Below are positions 1-9,083 of a stretch of 42,515 nucleotides of DNA, piece by piece (position 1 is the stretch's first letter; each line of letters opens with the position of its first letter). The stretch is from Bacteroidaceae bacterium. Lineage in GTDB: Bacteria; Bacteroidota; Bacteroidia; Bacteroidales; Bacteroidaceae. A program made the position numbers and the translations under genes. Below the pieces are notes generated by a model. The model had not been told where the DNA came from. It made no database searches and was given only the letters and a program-made list of their open reading frames with translations. The DNA is taken from assembly GCA_030843315.1 (NCBI GenBank), contig JAUUPT010000035.1:1-42515 (forward strand), given 5' to 3'.

Positions 1-1159
1 AGAAGATCAGGCACGCCAATGAGAGCGTCAGCTTTTCGTGCCAGGAGGTCATGTGGCGCCGCAGGCTGTTTTCAGTCTGCGAGATATTAAAGCTCTTGAA
101 ACTCCAGTCGCTCCCGGCAGACTCGGCACGGCTGACAGCCGCAGATATAACTTTCTGTTTCTGCATCAATGTGGCAACATTAAAAAGGCTGTCCACATTG
201 TATTCGCCCAAATAGGCTTTTTCCACTTTCAAGGTATCTTCTTTGGTCAGAGAAGCCGCTACTTTATAGGTTCCCGTCATCGCCTCCCCATAGTAAGCTC
301 TTCCCACACTATCGTTTCGCGTCTGCATGGAGTCGATATCCGCTTGCAGTGTCTTCATGTCCTTACTGTTGGACTGGTTGCTCATGATGCCTGCATCTAC
401 CATATTAAAGTCCGAATTGAACTCAATGATGGCATGCTTCTCACGAAACGTCTCACGCCGATAGGGCACGTTCCTCTGGTTCATGTTCTGCGATTTCAGG
501 TTCTCGAACTGTTCGCCGCTGAACAGGTGCAGGTACAAATGCTGCTTATCGGCCGTCATCTCCAACCTGCCCGAGTCTGATTTGATGATCTGCGCATTCT
601 CAAAGCCTTTCTCGAAATTATAAATCAATACGTCGTACAGCATACCCGTCTTGCGGTTCTTATGCTTGACGTACAGATTATAGCCGTCTATCTCATCATA
701 GAACACTCCCTCCGGAATATCTACTTCGGGTGACTTTTGCTTCATGGAAATCAGCAGAGTCCACAACTTAGTTTGTGCCTTCGGGCCTATAACGTTTTGG
801 AAGTAAAAGGAGACACAGCAGATAAAGCAGATAAAGATAATCAGCGGACGCATGATTTTCAACAAGGAGATACCCGCCGCCTTCATGGCAAGCAGCTCGA
901 AACGTTCTCCAAAGTTACCAAAAGTAATAAGAGCCGCCAGCAGAATAGCCAACGGCAAAGAGGCGGGTACCAACGTTAGTGCCGAATAGAAGAAGAATTG
1001 AGCAAGAACACTCATCTCCAGTCCCTTTCCCACCATCTCGTCTACATACCTCCACAGGAACTGCATCATGAAGATGAAGAGGCAGATGAAGAAAGTACCC
1101 ATAAAGAGCATGCAAAAGCTCTTCAGAATAAATATATCTAACTTTTTTATGCGCAGCAT
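1..1159 (-). CDS. LptF/LptG-family lipopolysaccharide export permease (C-terminal part outside window)
   Basis: The reading frame starts at the ATG complementary to 1157-1159 (MLRIKKLDIFILKSF) and stays open to base 1, giving about 386 residues without a stop. Residues about 10-35 form a membrane segment followed by FLWRYVDEMVGKG, the typical N-terminus of YjgP/YjgQ (LptF/LptG) permeases. Two more hydrophobic segments follow (about 55-80 and 100-120), then a long soluble periplasmic region with many Asp, Lys and Gln. The C-terminal membrane helices lie beyond the edge. In the Lpt complex these subunits sit in the inner membrane with the LptB ATPase and extract LPS. LptF and LptG cannot be told apart here. 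A TACTTTTG promoter box lies just upstream. Confidence 0.85.
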   Translation of the reverse strand, partial: MLRIKKLDIFILKSFCMLFMGTFFICLFIFMMQFLWRYVDEMVGKGLEMSVLAQFFFYSALTLVPASLPLAILLAALITFGNFGERFELLAMKAAGISLLKIMRPLIIFICFICCVSFYFQNVIGPKAQTKLWTLLISMKQKSPEVDIPEGVFYDEIDGYNLYVKHKNRKTGMLYDVLIYNFEKGFENAQIIKSDSGRLEMTADKQHLYLHLFSGEQFENLKSQNMNQRNVPYRRETFREKHAIIEFNSDFNMVDAGIMSNQSNSKDMKTLQADIDSMQTRNDSVGRAYYGEAMTGTYKVAASLTKEDTLKVEKAYLGEYNVDSLFNVATLMQKQKVISAAVSRAESAGSDWSFKSFNISQTENSLRRHMTSWHEKLTLSLACLIF

Positions 1160-1185
1160 TTTACTTGATTCATGCAATGAAGACA

Positions 1186-1193
1186 CAAAAGTA
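1186..1193 (-). promoter_or_regulatory. Putative -7 box for the LptF/G-type gene
   Basis: On the minus strand this reads TACTTTTG, a full match to the Bacteroides -7 consensus TAnnTTTG. It is 27-34 bases upstream of the start codon at 1159. No exact TTTG -33 box is seen at the expected distance. Confidence 0.5.
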
Positions 1194-1235
1194 GCATAAA
1201 AAAGGGAGTACGGGAAATTTTTAATCGAAAGTTAA

Positions 1236-1622
1236 CTAAAAACCACACGTTCTACGTAAAGTATCCACTTGTGACTCCCACAACTCACGCATATCATTTA
1301 CTTCATCCACATCGGCAAAGTCGGTAATTTCCAATACAAAGTCGTTTGTCAATTCGTTATTTGTCATTTTTAATTCAAAGTACTCTCGCTCATTTTCATC
1401 ATCCAGCCAACGGAAACGGATAAAGGAGTAAGCCCGCACGGCAATAATCTCCGCCTCGCGTCTTTCCGTCTTCCCCCAAAAGAAGGTCACTATCTTATCA
1501 TCTGACTGTACCCTGTCCGCAAACCAGCCCTCCAAGCCGGTAGGAGTACTTATCGCCGTCCAAAGAATACTTTTAGAAGTCGCATTCAAGAGAAATTCCA
1601 AATGTACTTTCTTTCTTTCCAT
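1236..1622 (-). CDS. Small START-like (SRPBCC fold) domain protein
   Basis: This 128-residue protein has no signal peptide or membrane segment and is probably cytoplasmic. The pattern KVHLEFLLNATSKSILWTAISTP, then GLEGWFAD, FFWG, IRFRWLD and a C-terminal helix (MRELWESQVDTLRRTCGF) fits the small START-like/AHSA1-type helix-grip fold widespread in Bacteroidota. This fold binds hydrophobic ligands in other proteins, but the ligand and role here are unknown. It is on the same strand as the permease gene, with 76 bases between them, in what looks like core genome. Confidence 0.7.
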   Translation of the reverse strand: MERKKVHLEFLLNATSKSILWTAISTPTGLEGWFADRVQSDDKIVTFFWGKTERREAEIIAVRAYSFIRFRWLDDENEREYFELKMTNNELTNDFVLEITDFADVDEVNDMRELWESQVDTLRRTCGF

Positions 1623-1826
1623 AGTCTATTCTGCTTTTTTATTGCGGCGGCAAGATAAATACTTTTTTCTAATTACAGAAAATAATTCATTAAATTTATT
1701 TAGTAATACATCACGTATATATGTAACATATTGGTAATGTGAATAAAAGGCATTCAAGAAAAAGGTATCATGCCTTACTCCCCTTCCCCTCAGGCAAAAG
1801 TTCTTGCAGAAAATCCCTACAAAAGT

Positions 1827-1857
1827 TTTGGCAATTTAAATAAAAGTTCTATCTTTG
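1827..1857 (+). promoter_or_regulatory. Bacteroides-type promoter of the tRNA gene
   Basis: TTTG at 1827-1830 and TATCTTTG at 1850-1857 are separated by 19 bp. This matches the Bacteroides -33/-7 consensus (TTTG, 19-21 bp, TAnnTTTG) exactly. Transcription would begin roughly ten bases before the tRNA, which starts at 1879. Confidence 0.8.
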
Positions 1858-1878
1858 CACCCGCAATCGAGAAATGAT

Positions 1879-1952
1879 GGCGGGATAGCTCAGCTGGTTA
1901 GAGCGCATGATTCATAATCATGAGGTCCCCGGTTCAATCCCGGGTCCCGCTA
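1879..1952 (+). tRNA. tRNA-Met (CAT anticodon, elongator type)
   Basis: The 74 bases fold as a cloverleaf: acceptor GGCGGGA pairs with TCCCGCT (first pair G-T), D-arm GCTC/GAGC, anticodon stem CATGA/TCATG with loop TTCATAA, and T-arm CCCGG/CCGGG with TTCAATC. The anticodon is CAT. The anticodon stem lacks the three G-C pairs of initiator tRNA, so this is elongator tRNA-Met, or possibly the lysidine-modified tRNA-Ile2, which has the same gene anticodon. CCA is not encoded; the discriminator base is A. The accessory locus begins shortly downstream. Confidence 0.92.
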
Positions 1953-2378
1953 CTGATGAAGATTTAGACTGTTAGGAGGCTTCCACTCTTGGCGGTCTTT
2001 TTTGTTTTAGGGCCTCCTTGAATTATTAAATATCGGATCAGTCCAAAACCCGATTACACAAGGATTGATATCCCTCTAAACTGACCTCTAAAAGCCTTTA
2101 CTTTAGCACTAAATTTCTTGTTTTTGAAGTTTTGTTTTTTCCCAGTTAGGAAAATCTATTTTCCTAATTGGGAAAAATTATTCCTCTCATTCTCATTTCT
2201 TGAAACTTCCAAGAATACTTTTGTTCTATTTTCCTTCTTCTTTGCACTAGGTTTGTATTTTCTTCATCTCTATAGAGAGGGGAATATACTAACCGGATAC
2301 GAAGGAGATACGAAGAAGATAAAATTATTCCCTTTCTCGGATTGACGTCTGGACGTCGATTTTAAATATTATTAAGTA
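1953..2378. other. Gene-free region between tRNA and accessory locus
   Basis: This 426-base stretch lies between the tRNA and the convergent end of the 2379-3920 gene. It contains AGGAGGC at 1974-1980 and its reverse complement at 2012-2018 flanking a T-rich run at 1997-2008, which may help terminate tRNA transcription. It also holds the strong palindrome at 2136-2177. A 75-codon open frame at 2118-2345 looks like chance: it is very Phe-rich and is read through the palindrome. Confidence 0.6.
2136..2177. repeat. Near-perfect 20-bp palindrome with a 2-nt loop
   Basis: The arms 2136-2155 and 2158-2177 match at 19 of 20 positions, and the odd pair would be G-U in RNA. The arms begin with T5 and end with A5, the reverse of an intrinsic terminator, where the T-run follows the stem. 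It could be a bidirectional transcription barrier, a protein-binding palindrome or a remnant of a small mobile repeat. Confidence 0.75.
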
Positions 2379-3920
2379 TCATCTCATATTGGCTTTTATA
2401 AGTGCATTATGCTTCTGCATAATTTCCTGAAAAGAAATGTCAGTCAACTTTCCCTCTATATAAGCATAGAAATTAAAATATTTCAATAATGGCCTCTCGC
2501 TATTGTTCATAACAAGCTCTTTGATACCAAAGTTATATTTTTGCCAAGCCCTAAGTTTCTGCTGTTTGGATTTGGACAACGGATACTCTTGTACAAACTT
2601 AAAAAGATATTTTTCAGTAACATATTCTTTCTTATCAGATTGATAACTACGCCTTATGGACTTTATTTCATTCTCAAAGAAATCATAATTACCAGTTTCG
2701 GCTTGCAAAATCAAATTAACAAGACGTACAACACGATAAGGATGATAAATATAGAATGACTTACCCGCACTAAGAATCTTTTTCATTTGCTTACGAGCTT
2801 CAGTAATATCCCCTATAGCGAGGCTCCAAACAACCAAACTAAGATACAGTTCTAATTGCAACTTCATATCTAACAAAGATACCTTTTCCAAAACAGTTCC
2901 TGTATTATCCTTTTGAAGCTGAGCCACTTTTTCAAATTCACCCGTATTGAACAGACTATAAAATTCATATAAATAAATTCGAGCATGTATCATCAATAAG
3001 AACTCATCCGAATAATCACCTCTTTCGATTTCTTTAAGCCTATCCAAGAAAAAAGGCATATCATCATATAATCCAATAGCAAAAAGACTATCCAGAATTC
3101 CAATAATAGCATTCAAATAATAGATAGGCGGAGATTGAATCATATGCCTGTTATTATCGAATAAAGTAAGCAGATCTTGATAGAGCATAATAGCTGCCTT
3201 ATAATTATTCGTATAAAGCATATAGGTGGATTGGAAAAGCAAATGCAGTTTTTCCATTTCAAAGCCTTTATATATCTGATTGGAGATTAAATTCAATTCA
3301 CTTAGTAACAAATCGTTCAAATTAGCCTTTTGATTAGCAGAACGAATACACCCTTCACAATTATAACGGTATTTCAGGATGTCATATAATTGAGAATGCA
3401 TGATAGCACTTCGAGAAAAATGCATAGTTTCATTCACCCTCATCTGTTTTTCCACCACTTCCTTTTCCTTCATCTCCGGGAAATTATAAAGACTGAGATA
3501 TTTCAATTGAGTACGTCGGATTAACAAGAGATATGAATCCAGTTCGTAATGAATAGCTAATTGCTCTGCTTTTTCAAGCTGATGCATAGCGTCCTCCAAT
3601 AGTTCCCGCTCGACTAAAACACTTGCATTGGAAAGTCTTTTTAAAACTTGCATTGAAACATCCTGCTTATTATTAGTGTGCACTAATATTTGTAGCACAA
3701 CCTCATATAGATGATTGACAGCTATATCGAAATTTCGACCATTCTGTTGACTCTTAAATCGCCTCACCACTTCTTCAATGGACATATTGTCATTCATTAT
3801 ATCAAAAAGGGCAAGATAACTTTTTTCACCATTTTGCAGATTCCCATAAAGTTTGACATACCGCTTCTCTGACTTAGACAAAGATTTGATGAGAGTAAAT
3901 AACGATACTACTTTTTTCAT
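2379..3920 (-). CDS. Helical-repeat (TPR-like) protein, candidate regulator of the rus-like locus
   Basis: The ATG complementary to 3918-3920 (MKKVVSLFTLIKSLSKSEKRY) gives 513 residues; a longer frame would need a TTG start at 3941. There is no signal peptide or membrane segment. The N-terminus (LIKSLSKSEKRYVKLYG) resembles a Bacteroidota family of uncharacterised cytoplasmic proteins. The rest is almost entirely amphipathic helices with TPR-like spacing, for example 110-150, 240-300 and 330-400. I see no obvious helix-turn-helix. It is divergent from the SusC operon. In the published B. thetaiotaomicron ribose locus a regulator gene, rusR, also lies beside susC, so a regulatory role is plausible by position only. 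Confidence 0.6.
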   Translation of the reverse strand: MKKVVSLFTLIKSLSKSEKRYVKLYGNLQNGEKSYLALFDIMNDNMSIEEVVRRFKSQQNGRNFDIAVNHLYEVVLQILVHTNNKQDVSMQVLKRLSNASVLVERELLEDAMHQLEKAEQLAIHYELDSYLLLIRRTQLKYLSLYNFPEMKEKEVVEKQMRVNETMHFSRSAIMHSQLYDILKYRYNCEGCIRSANQKANLNDLLLSELNLISNQIYKGFEMEKLHLLFQSTYMLYTNNYKAAIMLYQDLLTLFDNNRHMIQSPPIYYLNAIIGILDSLFAIGLYDDMPFFLDRLKEIERGDYSDEFLLMIHARIYLYEFYSLFNTGEFEKVAQLQKDNTGTVLEKVSLLDMKLQLELYLSLVVWSLAIGDITEARKQMKKILSAGKSFYIYHPYRVVRLVNLILQAETGNYDFFENEIKSIRRSYQSDKKEYVTEKYLFKFVQEYPLSKSKQQKLRAWQKYNFGIKELVMNNSERPLLKYFNFYAYIEGKLTDISFQEIMQKHNALIKANMR

Positions 3921-4432
3921 AACTAACAAATTTATCAACAACCGACTTTAGTCTATTTATTAACATGATAAATGAAACAATAAATCGTCCGGTTAACCTT
4001 ATTAAAAACAGTGGCAAGTTATAACAAAGTATGTACATATCAAATAGGTTCCTAAATTTGTTTTTACCATAAAACACCACACATTTATAATTTCAAACAC
4101 AAAACTGTATCTACATAAACAATCTAACCATTTCATCTACAGGAATTAATCATATAGCACATAATAACCATTTCAATATTCATAAATAACAGCTTATCGA
4201 CAAAACAATCTGAAGAATTATCCTCTAGGAATATTAAAAAGCGAAGCGTTTATTCGCATGTATAATATTAAATATAAGACATTTGCACAAAAAAAGCATT
4301 CAATTTTATCCTTTTTAAATTATAAATACTAAAATGTTATAATCTCTTTATATTGCTATAAAACCTATATTTTTGTCTAAGCAGAACGAAAAGTAAGAAT
4401 CTGCAATTCATTAACCTTTTATATTGTGTATT
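3921..4432. other. AT-rich divergent regulatory region
   Basis: This 512-base intergenic region lies between the divergent TPR-like gene and susC. It is very AT-rich, with no convincing open frame. It holds a candidate susC -7 box at 4368-4375 and a short inverted pair, GCGAA at 4241-4245 and TTCGC at 4253-4257, that could be part of an operator. A CAAATTTA at 3927-3934 matches the -7 consensus on the minus strand but is too close to the start codon to be convincing. The length leaves room for a long leader or several regulator sites. Confidence 0.5.
4368..4375 (+). promoter_or_regulatory. Putative -7 box of the rus-like susC operon
   Basis: TATTTTTG matches the TAnnTTTG consensus and lies about 58 bases before the susC start at 4433. 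The -33 position has no clear TTTG (only TTTA at 4347-4350), which is common for activator-dependent promoters. Confidence 0.45.
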
Positions 4433-7400
4433 ATGGAACATAACCTACTAAAATTATCATTAATCCGTCTGAAGGAAATGAACGGGAAGTCCCGTATTCT
4501 TCCTATCGCATTTATGGGGCTGTTCATGACATGGACAGGAAATGTTTCTACAGCCTATGCAGAGACAAGTATGTCCATTGACATTGTCCAACAAATCAAG
4601 CACCTTAAAGGAAAAGTAGTCGATGACTCCGGTGAACCTATTATTGGAGCCAATATTCTGATAAAGGGAACAACCAATGGGACAATCACAGATATCGACG
4701 GTAATTTCACTTTGGATGTTCAAAGCGAATCTGCTATTTTAGTTTGTTCTTATATTGGTTACATCTCAAAAGAAATTCCAATAGGCAATCAGACTTCTTT
4801 TAATATTAAGTTGCAAGAAAATTCAAGGGCATTAGACGAGGTTGTCGTTATCGGCTATGGATCAACTAGTAAAAAAGAGTTGACAGGATCTGTTACTCAA
4901 TTAAATAAAGATGAATTCAAAGTTGGTAATATTAGTGATCCCGCTTTATTACTACAAGGTAAAATAGCAGGTTTAACAATTACTCAGGCCAATGGTGCAG
5001 ATCCTACAGGAGAAATGGTAGTGCAACTTCGAGGCTTAAACTCCATGACAGGAGGGGTAAGTCCTTTAATTGTTATTGATGGGGTTGCCGGAGGTAGCCT
5101 TGCGAGCCTAAGTGCAGAAGACATCGAATCTATTGATGTATTAAAGGATGGTTCTGCTGCTGCCATATATGGTACTCGTGGTACAAATGGGGTTATTCTT
5201 GTAACAACCCGTAGAGGAGAATCGGGTAAATCAACCATTGAACTTTCTTCTTATCTATCGGCACAAACCTTAACCCAAAAACCTAAAGTAATGAGTGCTG
5301 GGCAATTCCGCCAAGCGTTGAAAGAATTCATGCCAGAACAAGCTTCTTCATTGGACTATGGAGCAAACACTGATTGGTGGGACGAAATAACCAATGACAG
5401 TCCATTAACACAGCATTATAGTTTATCAACTTCTGGCGGCAATAACAAATTGACATATAGAGGTACTATTTCATGGCACGATGAAGACGGCATTATCAAA
5501 ACATCAACCAGCAATATGCTACGTACCCGATTTAATGTTACTCAAAGATTACTAAACGACAAACTCAAATTAGACTATAATTTTGCTTACGCATCCGGTA
5601 AAAAAAACAAGGTGGATTATAACACGATGCTTCAAGCTACCCTACGGAACCCTACGGAACCTGTTTATGATACCGAAGGTAAAACTCCTATTTCCGGCGG
5701 TTATTATTACAATCCCGGTCCTTTTGCTTATTACAATCCGGTAGCCATGCTAAATGAGTCAACACATGAAATTACGAATCGTATGTTCAGTGGTAGCGCA
5801 AACGCATCTTTTCAGATTATTGAAGAGCTAAAAGTTAGCGTTTTGGCCTCTTTACGACAAAAAAACACACGGGATGGGTACTATCAAACAAAATATTATC
5901 CGATTAACTATGGCACTAATGGTAAAGCTACTGTTTCCAACTATTTAAATAGAGAGAAATCATTGGAACTAACTGCAGAATTCAGCAAGCTATTTGGAGA
6001 ACATAAAATACAAGCTGTAGCTGGCTATTCATATTACGACAATGAAGAAGAGACTTATGGTGGGGCCAACTATTTATTTGACACAGATTTTTTTTCATTT
6101 TATAACATGGGCGCAGGCTCTGCCTTAAGCCAAGGGAAAGCATCAATGAACAGTTTCAAGAGTTCGAATAAACTGATTTCATTCTTCGGGCGAGTAATGT
6201 ATAACTTCAAAGAACGCTATTTGTTGTCCGTATCTTTACGGCATGAAGGTTCAACCCGTTTCGGCAAAAATAACAAATGGGGTGATTTCCCCGCTATAAG
6301 TGCCGGATGGCGCTTGAATGAAGAAGAGTTTATGAAAGACATCAAGTGGATAGACGATTTGAAACTCCGTGCGGGTTTTGGTGTGACTGGAAATCAAGAT
6401 ATAGACAATTATCAATCATTAGAACGCTTGACACAAGGACAACGCTTCTATTACAATGGCAGTTGGATTCCAACCGTATATCCATCCAGTAATCCCAACC
6501 CAAACTTAAAATGGGAAAAGAAAAATGAGTTCAATATCGGTATAGATTTCTCCGTATTAAACGGTAGAATCAACGGTACAATTGACTACTACAATCGCAG
6601 GACAAAAGATTTGCTTTATACATATTCTGTTCCGGTCCCCCCAAATGTATATAACTCCACATTAGCCAATGTCGGACAAATAAACAATAAGGGACTTGAA
6701 ATTGCAATAACAGCTATCCCAGTAAAAGCCAAAAGCTTTACATGGAGCCTTACTGCCATATTCAGCCGTAACACCAATAAATTAGCCAGCTTCTCAAATC
6801 AATTATATGAAATGAGCGAAATTTATACCGGCTATGATGGTGATGATATAAAGACTTATACCCAACGCATTATTGAAGGTGAGTCTATCGGCAATTTTTA
6901 CGGTCTCAAATGGTTAGGATTTTCAAAAGACGGAAGTGAGAATATATATGAAGACATAGATGGCAAAGAAGGCATCACAGACAATGACCGTCAGGTTATA
7001 GGCAATGCATATCCAGATTTTACTTATTCTTTGCAGAATACATTTACTTACAAGCATTTTGATCTCAGTTTCTTACTTCGTGGTTCACAAGGCAATGATG
7101 TTTTAAATATATCTCGCTTGCATTATGAAGGATTTGGATACTTCGGTGGAAAGAATGTATTAAGTTCAACATTGGACTACCCTAATTACCAAGGTGGTGT
7201 GATATATTCATCTCGATTCGTCGAAGATGGCTCATATTTGAAGCTGGATAATGTTACATTAGGCTATAATGTTCCTATTAAAAAGAACGATTATTTATCG
7301 AAAGTGAGAATATACCTGACCGGACAAAACCTATTTACCATTACTAAATATAAAGGTATCGATCCAGAAATTAGCTTATCAGGATTGGAGCCAGGCATAG

Positions 7401-7462
7401 ATTGGGCAACATTCTATCCAAGAACCAGAACATTCACTTTTGGTGTAAACATCACATTCTAA
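4433..7462 (+). CDS. SusC/RagA-family TonB-dependent outer membrane transporter (rus-like)
   Basis: The ATG at 4433 (MEHNLLKLSL) is preferred over an upstream in-frame TTG and gives 1009 residues. After an unusually long signal region ending near AYAETS come a carboxypeptidase-regulatory-like beta domain (about 55-135, KGKVVDDSGEPIIGANILIK), the conserved EVVVIGYGS segment, a plug domain (LRGLNSMTGGVSPLIVIDGV, VLKDGSAAAIYGTRGTNGVI), and a long beta barrel ending in Phe (RTFTFGVNITF). SusC proteins import ligands across the outer membrane with a SusD lid. With ribokinase and RpiB downstream, the ligand is probably ribose, a riboside or an ADP-ribose-like compound. It leads the operon; susD follows after 22 bases. 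Confidence 0.93.
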   Translation: MEHNLLKLSLIRLKEMNGKSRILPIAFMGLFMTWTGNVSTAYAETSMSIDIVQQIKHLKGKVVDDSGEPIIGANILIKGTTNGTITDIDGNFTLDVQSESAILVCSYIGYISKEIPIGNQTSFNIKLQENSRALDEVVVIGYGSTSKKELTGSVTQLNKDEFKVGNISDPALLLQGKIAGLTITQANGADPTGEMVVQLRGLNSMTGGVSPLIVIDGVAGGSLASLSAEDIESIDVLKDGSAAAIYGTRGTNGVILVTTRRGESGKSTIELSSYLSAQTLTQKPKVMSAGQFRQALKEFMPEQASSLDYGANTDWWDEITNDSPLTQHYSLSTSGGNNKLTYRGTISWHDEDGIIKTSTSNMLRTRFNVTQRLLNDKLKLDYNFAYASGKKNKVDYNTMLQATLRNPTEPVYDTEGKTPISGGYYYNPGPFAYYNPVAMLNESTHEITNRMFSGSANASFQIIEELKVSVLASLRQKNTRDGYYQTKYYPINYGTNGKATVSNYLNREKSLELTAEFSKLFGEHKIQAVAGYSYYDNEEETYGGANYLFDTDFFSFYNMGAGSALSQGKASMNSFKSSNKLISFFGRVMYNFKERYLLSVSLRHEGSTRFGKNNKWGDFPAISAGWRLNEEEFMKDIKWIDDLKLRAGFGVTGNQDIDNYQSLERLTQGQRFYYNGSWIPTVYPSSNPNPNLKWEKKNEFNIGIDFSVLNGRINGTIDYYNRRTKDLLYTYSVPVPPNVYNSTLANVGQINNKGLEIAITAIPVKAKSFTWSLTAIFSRNTNKLASFSNQLYEMSEIYTGYDGDDIKTYTQRIIEGESIGNFYGLKWLGFSKDGSENIYEDIDGKEGITDNDRQVIGNAYPDFTYSLQNTFTYKHFDLSFLLRGSQGNDVLNISRLHYEGFGYFGGKNVLSSTLDYPNYQGGVIYSSRFVEDGSYLKLDNVTLGYNVPIKKNDYLSKVRIYLTGQNLFTITKYKGIDPEISLSGLEPGIDWATFYPRTRTFTFGVNITF

Positions 7463-7484
7463 AAATCTACAAATTAACAATAAC

Positions 7485-9023
7485 ATGAAAAATATATTAT
7501 ACATTGTAATATTTGTATTGATGGCTGTCAATATGCTCCCATCCTGCACTAATTTGGATGAAACAATTTATTCAGAGCTTGAATCTGACAGCTTCTATAC
7601 CAACGAATCAGAAATGATTATGAGCGTTGGGCAATTATATACTTATGCCCAAGGTTGGTGCAACTATCTAAGTGTACTCGGTGCTCTTCTGATTAGTTCA
7701 GATGAGGCAATTTGCCCCTACCGTGAAGGTGGTCTTTGGTGGGATAATGGAGACTGGATAACTTTACACACACATGAATTTAATTCTTATTCCGACGTAC
7801 TAAAGCGTTCTTGGGACTATTTCTTTAGTGGCATTTCCAAATGCAACCAAGTGTTATACACAATGGAACAATCTACCACCAATTTTGAGACTAAACTGAA
7901 CTTGATTGCAGAAGTAAAAGTTATGCGCGCATGGTTTTACATGAATGCCATGGATATGTTCGGTGACGTTCCTTTAACGACTGATTTCCGAGATACAGAG
8001 TTACATGCCAGAACCCCACGTAAGGAAGTATATGATTTTATTGAAAAAGAGTTCAAGGACAATGTTGACTTGTTGCCTCAACATCAGACACCATCTAATA
8101 TAGGGCGTCCGACACAGGCAATGGCTTATACTTGTTTGGCTAAATTGTATTTGAATGCTAAAGAGTGGGCAGAATCCGAAAGATGGCAAGAATGTGTTGA
8201 TGCCTGTGACAAAATAATTAACATGAATGCTTTTGAATTAGAAAATGATTATTTTGCCAACTTTGCAGTTAACAATGAAAACTCAAAAGAAAATATTTTT
8301 GTGATAGTTTACGACAATGCAAGAATGGGAGATACTGGTAGAGGCTTTAATCATGTCCTTCTCCTGCACCAATACACATTACATAGTTTAAGCCAAGAAA
8401 CATTCAATATTACAGATTTTTGTTGGGATGGATTCGCTGCCACTGAATCCTTGTGGAAAAGTTATGATGAAAAAGATATCCGCCGTAATTCCTGGTTAGA
8501 AGGGCTACAATATGCATCCAATGGTGCTCCATTAATGATAACAAATGATCGCCAGTTGAATTATCGCCCGGAGATTCGTTCGTTAGGAGACGGAAGAGAG
8601 GGTTTTGCCTTAGTTGACGACGGTGTACGCTTATGCAAATATGAATACGAAAAGAACTTGCAAGGTTCTATGAGCAATGACTGGGTTGTTTATCGTTATG
8701 CTGATATATTAATGATGAAAGGTGAAGCTCTGGTTCGTCTAAACAAAGCAAGCGAAGCCCTTCCCTATTTCAACAAAATTCGTGAAAGGGCAGGCGTTTT
8801 CGATTATAAAGAAAGCGATTTAACGTTGGATGAGATATTGGCAGAGCGTAGCCGTGAATTTGCATGGGAATGTTTGCGTCGACAGGACTTGATTCGCTTC
8901 GACAAGTGGGGCAATGCATGGGATTTCAAGCCTGTAAGTTCATCGAACAAAAAATTATTCCCGATACCTAATCAAGCTTTGAATACTAATCCGAATTTAG
9001 TACAAAATGAAGGATATAATTAA
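7485..9023 (+). CDS. SusD/RagB-family surface lipoprotein (rus-like)
   Basis: The protein has 512 residues. The signal peptide ends in MLPSC, so Cys-21 is the likely lipidation site, followed by TNLDETIYSELESDSFYTNESE, the typical SusD start. TPR-like helices form the scaffold (about 80-240), and the C-terminal part carries the SusD signature (YADILMMKGEALVRLNKASEALPYFNKIRERAG, then RSREFAWECLRRQDLIRF). It would sit on the cell surface as the ligand-binding lid of the SusC encoded just upstream. Tryptophan- and tyrosine-rich stretches near the N-terminus (GGLWWDNGDW) could line a binding site. Confidence 0.93.
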   Translation: MKNILYIVIFVLMAVNMLPSCTNLDETIYSELESDSFYTNESEMIMSVGQLYTYAQGWCNYLSVLGALLISSDEAICPYREGGLWWDNGDWITLHTHEFNSYSDVLKRSWDYFFSGISKCNQVLYTMEQSTTNFETKLNLIAEVKVMRAWFYMNAMDMFGDVPLTTDFRDTELHARTPRKEVYDFIEKEFKDNVDLLPQHQTPSNIGRPTQAMAYTCLAKLYLNAKEWAESERWQECVDACDKIINMNAFELENDYFANFAVNNENSKENIFVIVYDNARMGDTGRGFNHVLLLHQYTLHSLSQETFNITDFCWDGFAATESLWKSYDEKDIRRNSWLEGLQYASNGAPLMITNDRQLNYRPEIRSLGDGREGFALVDDGVRLCKYEYEKNLQGSMSNDWVVYRYADILMMKGEALVRLNKASEALPYFNKIRERAGVFDYKESDLTLDEILAERSREFAWECLRRQDLIRFDKWGNAWDFKPVSSSNKKLFPIPNQALNTNPNLVQNEGYN

Positions 9024-9083
9024 AAAAGAGAGCTATGATTCTCATCTATACCAATTTTATGTAACACCAATAAATAACACTTT

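Noticed and set aside
1340..1375. Possible A/T-rich intergenic-type repeat inserted in the START-like gene
   Set aside because: The encoded stretch (NNELTNDFVLEITDFAD) fits the expected strand and turn pattern of the family, so it is ordinary coding sequence.
2118..2345. 75-codon open frame as a small gene
   Set aside because: It is Phe-rich with chance-like composition, is read through a palindrome, and has no promoter or recognisable start context.
1953..2378. Integrated element with a duplicated tRNA 3' end
   Set aside because: No second copy of the tRNA 3' sequence and no integrase gene is seen in the window.
3918..3941. TTG start at 3941 for the TPR-like protein
   Set aside because: An ATG seven codons later begins the family-like MKKVVSLFTLIKSLSKSEK, so the upstream TTG is unnecessary.
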